DNA of 53,322 bases from Bacteroidetes bacterium GWF2_29_10 (lineage in GTDB: Bacteria; Bacteroidota; Bacteroidia; Bacteroidales; GWE2-29-8). Below are positions 8,406 to 17,447 of the stretch, piece by piece. The translations under genes and the position numbers were made by a program. The DNA is taken from contig MEOD01000068.1 in NCBI GenBank assembly GCA_001768555.1, positions 22,681 through 76,002 on the forward strand, given 5' to 3'. How positions within the stretch are numbered: position 1 is the stretch's first letter; every line of letters starts with the position of its first letter. The notes under the pieces were generated by a model. That model was not told where the DNA came from. It made no database searches and worked only from the letters and a program-made list of their open reading frames with translations.

Positions 8406-9260
8406 GTGAATAGGCATCACATTAAGAAACAATATCTCTTATTAATAATGTTTACTTTAGCATCAAGTGTTTGTATATCTCAAAGGACAGAATTAGGCTT
8501 ATTTTTAGGAGGCTCTTACTATCTAGGGGATTTAAATCCGAAGAAGCATTTTTTGTTGACCGGTCCAGCAATAGGAGGATTATATAGATACAATCTAAAT
8601 CCTCGTTTTACATTAAAGAATAATATTTATGTTGGATTGATAAGGGGAGATGATAAAATCTCAAAATCAAATGAAAACAGGAATTTAAATTTTACGTCTC
8701 CTATAGGAGAGCTATCCATTCAAATGGAGTTTAATTTTTTTCCATATGTCACAGGTCATAAGAAATATAAGTTTTCACCTTATATTTTTATTGGAGGAGC
8801 TCTTTCTTTTTTTCAGCCACAAACTGAATATAAAGGTCAATGGTATAAATTACAGTCATTATCAACAGAAGGTCAAGGGACAACATATAATACAGATAAG
8901 CAAAAATATTCGTTAATAAATTTTTCTATGCCTTTTGGCTTAGGTTTTAAATTTAGTATTAGGGATAATGTATGTTTTAGCCCAGAATGGGGGATAAGGA
9001 AAAGCTCTACGGATTATATAGATGATGTGAGCACGACATATCCGGATTTAGGTATTTTAGAGAGAGAGGTTTCCGAAGTAGCGGCAGCTTTATCAGATCG
9101 TTCAGAAAATACATTAACATCAAATAAAGAAGGAATGCAACGAGGAAATGCGAGGACAAAAGATTGGTATAGTTTTTTCGGAGTAACAATTACATATAAA
9201 ATTAATAAAAGAAGGATGTGTGCGACATATAAAAAGAGTAAACCAATTTTTTATTATTAA
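8406..9260 (+). CDS. PorG-like outer-membrane barrel protein (DUF6089), second copy
   Basis: About 284 residues if started at GTG 8406, which gives a clean signal peptide (HIKKQYLLLIMFTLASSVCISQ). An ATG at 8449 is the alternative start. The frame stays open further left into the previous gene, but that extension is not protein-like. The copy repeats the family motifs: GLFLGGSYYLGDLNPKKHF, GLIRGDDKISKS, RNLNFTSPIGELS and EWGIRKSSTDYIDDVSTTY. It is shorter than copy 1 and differs widely from it, so the duplication is old. It lies 67 bp after the first copy and 75 bp before uppS, so all three may be co-transcribed. The role is probably at the outer-membrane end of T9SS. Confidence 0.8.
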   Translation: MNRHHIKKQYLLLIMFTLASSVCISQRTELGLFLGGSYYLGDLNPKKHFLLTGPAIGGLYRYNLNPRFTLKNNIYVGLIRGDDKISKSNENRNLNFTSPIGELSIQMEFNFFPYVTGHKKYKFSPYIFIGGALSFFQPQTEYKGQWYKLQSLSTEGQGTTYNTDKQKYSLINFSMPFGLGFKFSIRDNVCFSPEWGIRKSSTDYIDDVSTTYPDLGILEREVSEVAAALSDRSENTLTSNKEGMQRGNARTKDWYSFFGVTITYKINKRRMCATYKKSKPIFYY

Positions 9261-9335
9261 TTTAAAATTAATGTTAATGGAATGCTATTCTAAAAAATTA
9301 TGTAGGTTTGTAAATATTTTAAGTAATAAAAGAGT

Positions 9336-10088
9336 ATGTCATTTTTAGAATTATTAACAGATAATATCCCGCAACATGTAGCGATAATCATGGATGGGAA
9401 TGGGAGGTGGGCTAATCAACAAGGGAAAGAGCGTGTTTATGGACATAAACATGGAGCAAATTCGGTAAAAGAGGTTGTTGAAGGATGTGGAAAGCTTGGT
9501 GTAAAATACTTAACATTATATGCATTTTCAACAGAGAATTGGAATCGTCCCCAAGAAGAGGTTAACTCATTAATGGAGTTATTAGTAGAAAGCATAAATG
9601 CGGAAGCAGATTCATTAATGACAAATAAAATAAGATTGCACACAATTGGAGACATAAACCGCTTACCACAATTGTGTTCTAATGGAATAGAAAAGGTAAA
9701 AGAGTTAACATTAAATAATGACAAATTAAATTTAATATTAGCGTTAAGTTATAGTTCTAAATGGGAGATAATCAATGCTGTAAAAAAAATAGCAATGGAA
9801 GTTAAAGAAAACAAACTAGACATTGACTCAATTAATTCCACAATGTTTGGGGATTATTTAAGCACTGCAAATATTCCCGATCCAGAAATATTAATAAGAA
9901 CTAGTGGAGAATATAGAATGAGTAATTTTTTATTATGGCAATTAGCTTATTCTGAATTATATTTTACAGATAAATTATGGCCCGATTTTAAAAAAGAGGA
10001 CTTATATGAGGCAATCCATGATTACCAAAAGCGAGAAAGAAGATATGGGAAAACAAGTGAACAAATAAACCAAGAAATAAAGAAATGA
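9336..10088 (+). CDS. uppS: Isoprenyl transferase / undecaprenyl diphosphate synthase
   Basis: Adds isopentenyl units in cis to farnesyl diphosphate to build the lipid carrier for peptidoglycan and O-antigen. The 250-residue length is normal. The catalytic motif MDGNGRW has Asp20. AFSTENWNRP near residue 69 and the C-terminal diphosphate-binding block RTSGEYRMSNFLLWQLAYSE (188-207) are intact. The stop overlaps the bamA start (ATGA), so translation of the two is coupled, as is usual for this pair in Bacteroidota. Confidence 0.97.
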   Translation: MSFLELLTDNIPQHVAIIMDGNGRWANQQGKERVYGHKHGANSVKEVVEGCGKLGVKYLTLYAFSTENWNRPQEEVNSLMELLVESINAEADSLMTNKIRLHTIGDINRLPQLCSNGIEKVKELTLNNDKLNLILALSYSSKWEIINAVKKIAMEVKENKLDIDSINSTMFGDYLSTANIPDPEILIRTSGEYRMSNFLLWQLAYSELYFTDKLWPDFKKEDLYEAIHDYQKRERRYGKTSEQINQEIKK

Positions 10089-12571
10089 GGAATAAAAATT
10101 TTTTTGTAATATTATTTACAATAATTACTCTGCACACATACTCTCAAATAAATAATACGGAAATTGAATCGGACATTTACAATCCTAAAGAATACACTAT
10201 AGGAGGAATAAATGTTACAGGAACTGAGAATCTTGACAATAACGCAATAATAATGTTGAGTAATTTGAATGTTGGTGATAAAATCACAATTCCGAGTGAA
10301 CAAATTTCAGGAGCAATAAGCAAACTTTGGGATCAAGGTTTATTTTCAGAGGTTAATATTTTAACAGAAAAAATAGTTGGTGACAATATTTTTTTAATCA
10401 TAGAATTAAAAGAACGACCTCGTTTATATTATTATAAGTTTTCAGGCTTAAAGAAACGCGAAGAAAATGATTTGAAAGAATTATTAAAAATCTCCAAAGG
10501 TGATATTGTTACGGATAATTTAATAAAGCGAAGTAATTCACAAATAGTGGAACATTTTACAGAAAAAGGTTATTTGTTTACAGATGTTAACTGTTTAATA
10601 AAACGCGACTCCTTACCTTTAGGGCAAATAGCCTTGACCTTTGAGGTAAAGAAGCATAACAAAATGAAGATAAACAAAATAAATATAGTAGGCAATAAAG
10701 AAATTGAATCAAAGAAATTAAAAAGGACATTAAAGAAAACAAAAGAAAAGCAGGTTTACAATGTGCTAAGAAATTCAAAATTTAATGAAGAAGAATATAA
10801 AAAAGATAAAGAAAGCCTTATAGAGAAATATAATTCACTAGGTTATAGAGATGCAAAGATAATTAGCGATACTTTTTACCGCTTTGATGAAAATACGATA
10901 AACATAGATATAAATATCACTGAAGGCGAAAAATACTTTTTCAGAAATATAACATGGGTTGGTAATACAAAATATGGAGTAAAAGAATTAAACAACAGGC
11001 TACGAATAAAAAAAGGAGATATTTACAATCAAAAATTGTTAAATACAAATCTATTTATGAGTCAAGATTCACGAGATGTAAGTTCTTTATATCTTGATGA
11101 CGGATATTTATTTTTTAGTGCTACCCCTGTCGAAATTTTAATAGAGCATGACTCAATAGACTTAGAAATTCGTATTTATGAAGGGAAACAGGCTATAGTG
11201 AACAAAGTAACAATAGTAGGCAATGACAAAACTAACGATCATGTAATAATAAGGGAAATACGAACAAAGCCTGGACAATTATTTAATCGTTCAGACATCA
11301 TTAGGACACAAAGGGAATTAGCTCAATTACGTTTTTTTAATGCAGAAAAGCTAAACGTTTCACCAAAACCAAACCCAGCAGATGGGACTGTGGATATAGA
11401 ATACATAGTTGAAGAAGTGTCAACTGATCAATTGGAACTATCAGGCGGTTGGGGAGGAGGCCGAATTGTGGGAACATTAGGAGTTTCATTTAATAATTTT
11501 TCATTAAAAAATATAAATAATTCAAGTGCTTGGCGACCTTTACCATCAGGCGATGGACAAAAGCTTTCCTTACGAGCACAATCAAATGGTATTTACTATC
11601 AATCATATAGTGCTTCTTTTACCGAGCCATGGTTAGGAGGTAAACGACCAAATTCATTATCAGTATCTTTATTTAACTCCATACAAACCAATGGGATAAA
11701 AAAGGGAGAAGAAGGTCGTCAATCAGTTGATATAAAAGGAGCTTCAATAGGATTAGGAAGAAGGCTAAGATGGCCAGATGATTATTTTACAATATACAAT
11801 GGGGTTAGTTTTCAAAATTATTCATTAAGCAGCTTTGAGGATTTTTTGTTTTCAGATGGTTATGCAAATAGTTTAAGTTTTTCAAGTGTTATAAGTAGGA
11901 ATTCAGTTGATCAGCCAATTTATCCACGTTCTGGATCAGAAATAACATTATCGTTTCAATTTACACCACCATTCTCATCCTTTAATAAAAAGGATTACAC
12001 AACTCTAAGTGACCAGGAAAAATATAAATGGATTGAATTTCATAAACTAAAATTTTCCACCTCATGGTTTACAAGAATAGCAGGGGATTTAGTACTTAAT
12101 GCAAAAACTAACTGGGGATTTTTGGGAATGTATAATAGCGACATAGGCATTTCCCCTTTTGAAAGATTTTGGCTAGGAGGCGATGGACTATCAGGTTATT
12201 CGCTTGACGGAAGAGAAACAATTGGATTGCGAGGATATTCTAATAGTTCGCTAACGCCTTATGATGATGTAAACAAGAAGACAGTAGGAGCAACTATTTA
12301 TAATAAGCAGACCTTAGAATTAAGATACCCACTGTCATTAAATCCTGCAGCAAGTTTTTATGTTTTAGGCTTTTTAGAAGCAGGAGATTCATGGCTTAAG
12401 TTTAAAGATTTCAAGCCATTTGATGTGCATAGATCAGCAGGAGTTGGGGTTAGATTATTTTTGCCTATGTTCCAAATAGGTTTAGATTGGGGTTATGGAT
12501 TTGATGCTATTCCAGGAGCACCTGAGGCAAATAAAGGTCAATTTCATTTTTTAATAGGGCCTCCCTATTAG
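10085..12571 (+). CDS. bamA: Outer membrane protein assembly factor BamA (Omp85)
   Basis: An 828-residue protein with a signal peptide (FFVILFTIITLHTYSQ), POTRA repeats over about residues 30-440 (e.g. GINVTGTENLDNNAI, INKINIVGNKEIESKKLKR, VNKVTIVGNDKTNDHVI), and a 16-strand-type barrel from about 445 to the end. The conserved L6 motif is seen as GLRGYSNSS near residue 715. The C-terminus ends in F-x-x-GPPY rather than a plain aromatic residue. It inserts beta-barrel proteins into the outer membrane. The start overlaps uppS by 4 nt, and ompH/skp follows 68 bp downstream, so chaperone and insertase are made together. Clients include the two PorG-like barrels upstream. Confidence 0.96.
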   Translation: MRNKNFFVILFTIITLHTYSQINNTEIESDIYNPKEYTIGGINVTGTENLDNNAIIMLSNLNVGDKITIPSEQISGAISKLWDQGLFSEVNILTEKIVGDNIFLIIELKERPRLYYYKFSGLKKREENDLKELLKISKGDIVTDNLIKRSNSQIVEHFTEKGYLFTDVNCLIKRDSLPLGQIALTFEVKKHNKMKINKINIVGNKEIESKKLKRTLKKTKEKQVYNVLRNSKFNEEEYKKDKESLIEKYNSLGYRDAKIISDTFYRFDENTINIDINITEGEKYFFRNITWVGNTKYGVKELNNRLRIKKGDIYNQKLLNTNLFMSQDSRDVSSLYLDDGYLFFSATPVEILIEHDSIDLEIRIYEGKQAIVNKVTIVGNDKTNDHVIIREIRTKPGQLFNRSDIIRTQRELAQLRFFNAEKLNVSPKPNPADGTVDIEYIVEEVSTDQLELSGGWGGGRIVGTLGVSFNNFSLKNINNSSAWRPLPSGDGQKLSLRAQSNGIYYQSYSASFTEPWLGGKRPNSLSVSLFNSIQTNGIKKGEEGRQSVDIKGASIGLGRRLRWPDDYFTIYNGVSFQNYSLSSFEDFLFSDGYANSLSFSSVISRNSVDQPIYPRSGSEITLSFQFTPPFSSFNKKDYTTLSDQEKYKWIEFHKLKFSTSWFTRIAGDLVLNAKTNWGFLGMYNSDIGISPFERFWLGGDGLSGYSLDGRETIGLRGYSNSSLTPYDDVNKKTVGATIYNKQTLELRYPLSLNPAASFYVLGFLEAGDSWLKFKDFKPFDVHRSAGVGVRLFLPMFQIGLDWGYGFDAIPGAPEANKGQFHFLIGPPY

Positions 12572-12639
12572 AAAATTATAGCATGATTTTTGTAAAAAAA
12601 ATGATAGCAGCATAATTAATTAATTAAAAATTATATGAT

Positions 12640-13203
12640 ATGAAAAATTTGGTTATTTCAGTTAATAATTCTTTTAGGGGAATATTGATTGCTCTATTTA
12701 TTTTAATAAGTGGGATGAGCTACTCCCAAAAGTTTGCATACGTTAATACAGAATATATATTAGAGAATATTCCTGAATATAGCACTGCACAAACAGAATT
12801 AGACAATCTCTCAGTTCAATGGCAAAAAGATATAGAGATGAAGTTAGCGGAAATAGATAAGATGTATAAATCATATCAAGCAGATCAAATATTACTACCC
12901 GAGGAATTGAAAAGAAAGCGAGAAAATGAAATAACAAAAAAAGAGAAAGAAGTAAAAGACCTTCAAAAGAAAAAGTTTGGGAAAGATGGAGAGTTATTTA
13001 AAAAGAGACAAGAACTAGTAAAACCTATTCAAGACAAATTATATAAAGCTATAGAAGATTTATCAAAGAAAGGTTCGTATGCTTTTATTTTTGATAAAGC
13101 AGGTCAGGTTACAATGCTATTTGCAGACCCTAAATTGGACAAAAGTGATGAAGTTTTACAAAATATGGGTTATAAAGCAGGCAAGAAAGAGAAGTCGAAA
13201 TAA
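12640..13203 (+). CDS. OmpH/Skp family periplasmic chaperone
   Basis: A 187-residue protein. The signal peptide ends near GMSYSQ, followed by the family start KFAYVNTEYILENIPEY. A long charged helix pair over about 50-150 (MKLAEIDKMYK, RKRENEITKKEKEVKDLQKKK) fits the coiled-coil tentacles that hold unfolded outer-membrane proteins. The family C-terminal strand is YAFIFDKAGQVTMLFADPKLD. It directly follows bamA. P. gingivalis has two such genes after omp85; only one is present here. Confidence 0.92.
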   Translation: MKNLVISVNNSFRGILIALFILISGMSYSQKFAYVNTEYILENIPEYSTAQTELDNLSVQWQKDIEMKLAEIDKMYKSYQADQILLPEELKRKRENEITKKEKEVKDLQKKKFGKDGELFKKRQELVKPIQDKLYKAIEDLSKKGSYAFIFDKAGQVTMLFADPKLDKSDEVLQNMGYKAGKKEKSK

Positions 13204-13504
13204 AGTTTAGTATTAAATTAGTGCAAAAATCAGGCTAAATTAAAGATCTGCAGGAGATTGACAATCCCAAACCTTAAAAAAACAGGAATAAATTACGAAT
13301 ATATATTATTACTGTGTTTCTATCAATAAAATCTTTAACAAATGTTTTCATGGTTTATTTACAGATATATAATTAAATTTTAGCAAATATTAGAATATTA
13401 TTTTAGTTTACATTTGAGCAGTAATTATTAAATATATTATTTTGTTAGATTAACGAATTTAAAATTGATTAGAATGATAAAGTTTCTTGTTAAAAAAAAT
13501 AATG

Positions 13505-13512
13505 TACATTTG
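13505..13512 (+). promoter_or_regulatory. -7 promoter element that helps set the start of the next gene
   Basis: TACATTTG matches TAnnTTTG, with a TTG 15 bp upstream (13487-13489), slightly closer than ideal. Because it lies inside the longest possible open frame (from 13465), it argues for the ATG at 13540 as true start. The rest of the 336 bp stretch 13204-13539 shows no gene or hairpin. Confidence 0.5.
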
Positions 13513-13539
13513 TTTTTTTTAACATTCTTTTTTAGACAT

Positions 13540-15444
13540 ATGTATAAGTATCTTCTTTTATTATTATTAGTGTTAACGACAAATGTTTTATTTAGTCAAG
13601 AGTATTTAATTGATTTAGATAACAACAATATATTAAAGGATAATCAATTACATTTAAAAAATAAAAGTCTTAACAATGGTTATCTGGAACTTCCATTTCT
13701 TGATGATTTTTCAACACATGTAATTTATCCCGATAACAATTTATGGGCAGACAAAAACGTATTTATTAACAATAATTATGCAATAAAACCACTCTCACTT
13801 GGAGTTGCAACTTTTGATGGATTAGATGCAAATGGTATTATTTATGAGCATTTAACACATATTCCTTATGGAGCAGACACCCTAACATCACTACCTATTA
13901 GACTTGATTCCATATTTGGGAGTGAATCTAGGGCTTTAGGGGTAGCCGATTCCATTTATTTTAGTTTTATGTATCAACCTCAAGGTAATGGAGCGTCTCC
14001 AGAAGCAGGAGATTCTTTATCGCTAGACTTTTATTCTCCAATGTTTGATAAATGGATAAATGTATGGAGGGTAAAAGGAGAGTCTTATAATAGTTTCTAC
14101 AGTGCGAACGGAGTTTCATTTAAGAATGTAATGCTCAGTATAAAAGATAGTATTTATTTGCAAAAGGGGTTTCAATTTAGATTTAGAAACAGAGTAAGTT
14201 TAATAAAGCAAAGCGATGAACCATCATGGGCAAGTAATAATGACCAATGGAATATTGATTATGTTTATCTGTCGAACAATAGAAGTATTTCTAATCAAGG
14301 AATATTAGATATTAGTTTTACGAATAATATAATTTCACAGATAAACAATTACACTTCAATTCCTTGGCAACATTTAAAAGCACAGACAAATAATCTGACA
14401 AAAGACAAGTTGGATTTAACTTATAAAAATAATCATACAGCAAAGACCCAAATAACACGCTCATTTAAGGTTGAGGACCTTTATGATGGGAGTATGGTTT
14501 ATGAATTAAGTGGTGGAGTGCAAAACATAGATTCATTAGAAGAACAATCATGGACTGCTAATTTTGATTATGATTTTAATAGCTCATCTTGCAATAAGGA
14601 TAGTAATTCTTTTAAAATAACTGAAACTTTACTAACAACAGCTATTGCGGATAAAATTAGGGAAAATGACACAAATGTATTTTATCAAAATTTTTACAAT
14701 TATTATGCTTATGATGATGGCTCTGCAGAAAAAGGTTATGGCTTAAATTATGATAATGCGAAGATTGCATATAGATTTGATATTTATAAATCAGATATTT
14801 TGCGAGGAGTAGAAATATTTTTTAACAATGTAAAAGATAATTACAATGAATATGATTTTGATTTAGTTGTATGGATGTCAATCAATCCTGAAATAATCTT
14901 ATATCAAAAGAAACTAGTAATTCCAATTACGGATAATGGTCTTAATCAATTTGGATTGTATAGATTTGATGATTTGGTTAACGTGGATATTTCATTATCT
15001 AATGAAATTTACATTGGAATTATTCAAAGCACAGTAAATAACATGAATATAGGTTTTGATGTTAATACAAATTCTAAAAACAATATATTTTATAATGTTG
15101 GTTATGGGTGGCAAAATACATCTTTTGAAGGGTCATTAATGATTCGTCCTATTTTTGGGAAAGAAATTCCATTAACAACATCCTCATTGAATGAACCAAC
15201 ATTAGTAGATGACATCTATGTATATCCGAACCCTTGTAATGATTTGCTAACAATCAAGCATCAACTAAAAAATTATGAAGTTAAAATAATAGATATACTT
15301 GGTCATATTTTAATAGATAACACTTATTCAGAACCTTATTTGACACAGATTAATGTATCCAATTTAGATAGAGGTATATACCATCTCATAATAAGAGATA
15401 ATACAAGTAATCATATTTTTACAAAAAAGTTCGTTAAAGAATAA
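13540..15444 (+). CDS. T9SS type A sorting-domain protein, function unknown
   Basis: About 634 residues from ATG 13540, chosen because a signal peptide (YKYLLLLLLVLTTNVLFSQ) starts there. An ATT/ATG-rich upstream extension to 13465 contains the probable promoter. The body is rich in Asn, Asp and Tyr and contains beta-rich segments (e.g. LPFLDDFSTHVIYPDNNLWAD, YYAYDDGSAEKGYGLNYDN) seen in many Bacteroidota secreted proteins without known function. The C-terminus is a T9SS sorting domain (DIYVYPNPCNDLLTI ... GIYHLIIRD ... FTKKFVKE). Its last base is shared with the rluD-like start, an unusual coupling of a surface protein with an RNA-modifying enzyme, but one also seen in related genomes as far as I recall. 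Confidence 0.85.
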   Translation: MYKYLLLLLLVLTTNVLFSQEYLIDLDNNNILKDNQLHLKNKSLNNGYLELPFLDDFSTHVIYPDNNLWADKNVFINNNYAIKPLSLGVATFDGLDANGIIYEHLTHIPYGADTLTSLPIRLDSIFGSESRALGVADSIYFSFMYQPQGNGASPEAGDSLSLDFYSPMFDKWINVWRVKGESYNSFYSANGVSFKNVMLSIKDSIYLQKGFQFRFRNRVSLIKQSDEPSWASNNDQWNIDYVYLSNNRSISNQGILDISFTNNIISQINNYTSIPWQHLKAQTNNLTKDKLDLTYKNNHTAKTQITRSFKVEDLYDGSMVYELSGGVQNIDSLEEQSWTANFDYDFNSSSCNKDSNSFKITETLLTTAIADKIRENDTNVFYQNFYNYYAYDDGSAEKGYGLNYDNAKIAYRFDIYKSDILRGVEIFFNNVKDNYNEYDFDLVVWMSINPEIILYQKKLVIPITDNGLNQFGLYRFDDLVNVDISLSNEIYIGIIQSTVNNMNIGFDVNTNSKNNIFYNVGYGWQNTSFEGSLMIRPIFGKEIPLTTSSLNEPTLVDDIYVYPNPCNDLLTIKHQLKNYEVKIIDILGHILIDNTYSEPYLTQINVSNLDRGIYHLIIRDNTSNHIFTKKFVKE

Positions 15445-16502
15445 TGCAGAAATTAAACAATAGTAAGGAAGATAATTATATTGATTACGAAGAAGATAAT
15501 AGCGAAGAAGTAGAATTATTTGAGAATTTTCGATTTATTATAGACAAAGGGCAAAAACCAATACGTCTGGACAAGTATTTAATGATGCATATTGTTAATA
15601 CTTCGCGAAGCAAAATACAGGCAGCAACAGAAGCAGGAAATGTTTTAGTAAATGATAAGAGTTCGAAGTCAAGCTATAAGGTAAAGCCTTTAGACAATAT
15701 CTGCGTTTTATTGGCACATCCTCCACGCGAGTTAGAGATGAAAGGAGAAGATATCCCTTTGGATATCATTTATGAAGATACCGACATTATATTGATAAAC
15801 AAACCTGCAGGTCTTGTTGTGCATCCAGGTTTTGGAAATTTTACGGGAACTTTAGTAAATGCATTGATTTATTATTTTGAGAATTCAGATAATAAAGAAG
15901 CATTTCCATACTTAGTGCACAGAATAGATAAGAACACCTCAGGTATATTAATAGTAGCAAAAACCGAATTAGCACAAGCAAAGCTAGCCAAAGATTTCTT
16001 TCATCATAATATTGACAGGACTTACTATGCTCTTGTTTGGGGTAACTTTGATAGTGATACAGGAACTATTATAGGTAATATAGCTCGCCATCCAAAAGAA
16101 AGGAAGGTTATGCATGTTTTTGATCCAATAGAAAATATAGGAAAACATGCTATTACGCACTATTGGGTTGAAGAAAGGTTTAATTACATTACATTGTTGC
16201 GATGCAAATTAGAGACAGGCAGGACTCATCAAATCAGAGCACACATGAAACACATCGGTCACCCTATTTTTAATGATGAAAGTTATGGCGGTTCTTCTAT
16301 TTTACGAGGAACTACATTTTCGAAGTATAAGCAATTTGTAGAAAATTGCTTTAAAACATGTCCACGTCATGCATTACATGCAAAATCGTTAGGATTTAAG
16401 CATCCTCGCACAAATGAAGACATGTTATTTGAATCAGATTATCCAGAAGATATGGGCAGTTTATTGGAAAAATGGCGAGTTTACACGTCAAATGTGTATT
16501 GA
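15444..16502 (+). CDS. RluA/RluD family 23S rRNA pseudouridine synthase
   Basis: A 352-residue protein. An S4 RNA-binding domain lies near 36-95 (IRLDKYLMMHIVNTSRSKIQAA), followed by the RluA-type catalytic domain: IDIIYEDTDIILINKPAGLVVHPG near 106, then HRIDKNTSGILIVAKT with catalytic Asp162, and LETGRTHQIRAHM near 258. This matches RluD, which makes the pseudouridines of helix 69 in 23S rRNA; the specific sites are inferred. The N-terminus has an extra acidic stretch (EDNYIDYEEDNSEEVE). The start overlaps the preceding stop by one base. Confidence 0.93.
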   Translation: MQKLNNSKEDNYIDYEEDNSEEVELFENFRFIIDKGQKPIRLDKYLMMHIVNTSRSKIQAATEAGNVLVNDKSSKSSYKVKPLDNICVLLAHPPRELEMKGEDIPLDIIYEDTDIILINKPAGLVVHPGFGNFTGTLVNALIYYFENSDNKEAFPYLVHRIDKNTSGILIVAKTELAQAKLAKDFFHHNIDRTYYALVWGNFDSDTGTIIGNIARHPKERKVMHVFDPIENIGKHAITHYWVEERFNYITLLRCKLETGRTHQIRAHMKHIGHPIFNDESYGGSSILRGTTFSKYKQFVENCFKTCPRHALHAKSLGFKHPRTNEDMLFESDYPEDMGSLLEKWRVYTSNVY

Positions 16503-16515
16503 AAAAGTTAAAATT

Positions 16516-17019
16516 TTAATTTTTTCTTATTTTCCTTCGAGGCATCTGTTCGTTTATAGACTTTATGTGGCTTATTATAAAATTAAAGTATTCTATACTA
16601 TTAATTTTAAGAGAATTAGAGTCTATTTTTAAAGTAGTTGCACTTGTTTTTTCACGAATATTATTTCTTAAATTTTCAATGAAATCCTCTTTATCATTTT
16701 CTAAAATAATCATAAAGAAATCCATATTTTTATATTCAGGAATTAATTTAACGACTAATTTTTCTGTGCTATCAATAATTCCTTTATTATTAATTAAAAA
16801 ATAATCCATGTAATTTTCATGGTCATTATAATAAAAAACAGAAAATAGTCCATCTTTATTATCATGAAATTCAGGTATATTAATAATATGACGGTCAAAT
16901 TTAAAATCAAGCATATTATTTAACTTAGAACAGAAAGAAAAATCTTTAATAGCAATGCTTATACCAACTATTTCAAAGTCGGCACTTTGCTCTATTTGTA
17001 AAATATTCTTTTTTTTCAC
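16516..17019 (-). CDS. IPExxxVDY family protein
   Basis: A 167-residue protein placed in the family by LIPEYKNMDFF near residues 92-102 (motif I-P-E-x-x-x-M/V-D-F/Y) and by the overall layout: FEIVGISIAIKDFSFCSKLN near the start and DYFLINNKG before the motif. It is a Bacteroidota family of unknown function; no catalytic residues are evident. It is convergent with the RluD-like gene, only 13 bp apart. A TACATTTG element lies on the - strand at 17053-17060, 33 bp upstream of the ATG, without a clear -33 partner. Confidence 0.8.
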   Translation of the reverse strand: MKKKNILQIEQSADFEIVGISIAIKDFSFCSKLNNMLDFKFDRHIINIPEFHDNKDGLFSVFYYNDHENYMDYFLINNKGIIDSTEKLVVKLIPEYKNMDFFMIILENDKEDFIENLRNNIREKTSATTLKIDSNSLKINSIEYFNFIISHIKSINEQMPRRKIRKN

Positions 17020-17052
17020 TAAACTGAATATGTTTTGTTCTTAATTTATTTA

Positions 17053-17060
17053 CAAATGTA
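17053..17060 (-). promoter_or_regulatory. Possible -7 promoter element (TACATTTG)
   Basis: Matches TAnnTTTG on the - strand, 33 bp upstream of the IPExxxVDY gene. No TTG lies at 18-20 bp. Moderate to weak support. Confidence 0.4.
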
Positions 17061-17127
17061 ATTTAAAATTGAATAAAATCGTAAAAAATTAATTTCACAG
17101 ATGGTAACATTAACATCGAACTGTCTC

Positions 17128-17146
17128 GTCCTAAAATAGGTTTACA
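17128..17146. repeat. 19 bp motif shared with 6151-6169
   Basis: GTCCTAAAATAGGTTTACA is identical to the copy at 6151-6169. Here it is preceded by CTGTCTC and lies 123 bp before an 11 bp tandem array. It may be a relic of an insertion-sequence end. Confidence 0.7.
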
Positions 17147-17269
17147 AAAAAAATAGAATTACATGAAAAAAATTGTATGTCTTAGACAGGCATGCCCTAT
17201 TTCTATGTTATATTTCGCCATATTTATATATTGTACTTATTATTAGCGTTTTACTAAAAAAAAAGGTTG

Positions 17270-17346
17270 GGGTGACTTTAGGGTAACTTTAGGGTGAAGT
17301 TAGGGTGAAGTTAAGGCGAAGTTAAGGCGAAGTTAAGGCGAAGTAA
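17270..17346. repeat. 11 bp tandem repeat array, seven units
   Basis: Seven head-to-tail 11-mers run from 17270: GGGTGACTTTA, GGGTAACTTTA, GGGTGAAGTTA twice, AGGCGAAGTTA twice, AGGCGAAGTAA. The sequence drifts step by step along the array, as expected from slippage plus point mutation. It lies in the 428 bp gene-free stretch 17020-17447, with the 19 bp motif at 17128. Confidence 0.9.
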
Positions 17347-17447
17347 TAGCATATAACGCAATGGAAATTAGCAAGTTAAGTATTTTTGTATAATTGATTG
17401 ATTTGTAGCGTTTTGATAATTAGTGATAATGCAGAAAAAAAATTAAT

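Noticed and set aside
17270-17346. Possible CRISPR array
   Set aside because: The 11-mers are directly adjacent with no spacers, and no cas gene is in the window.
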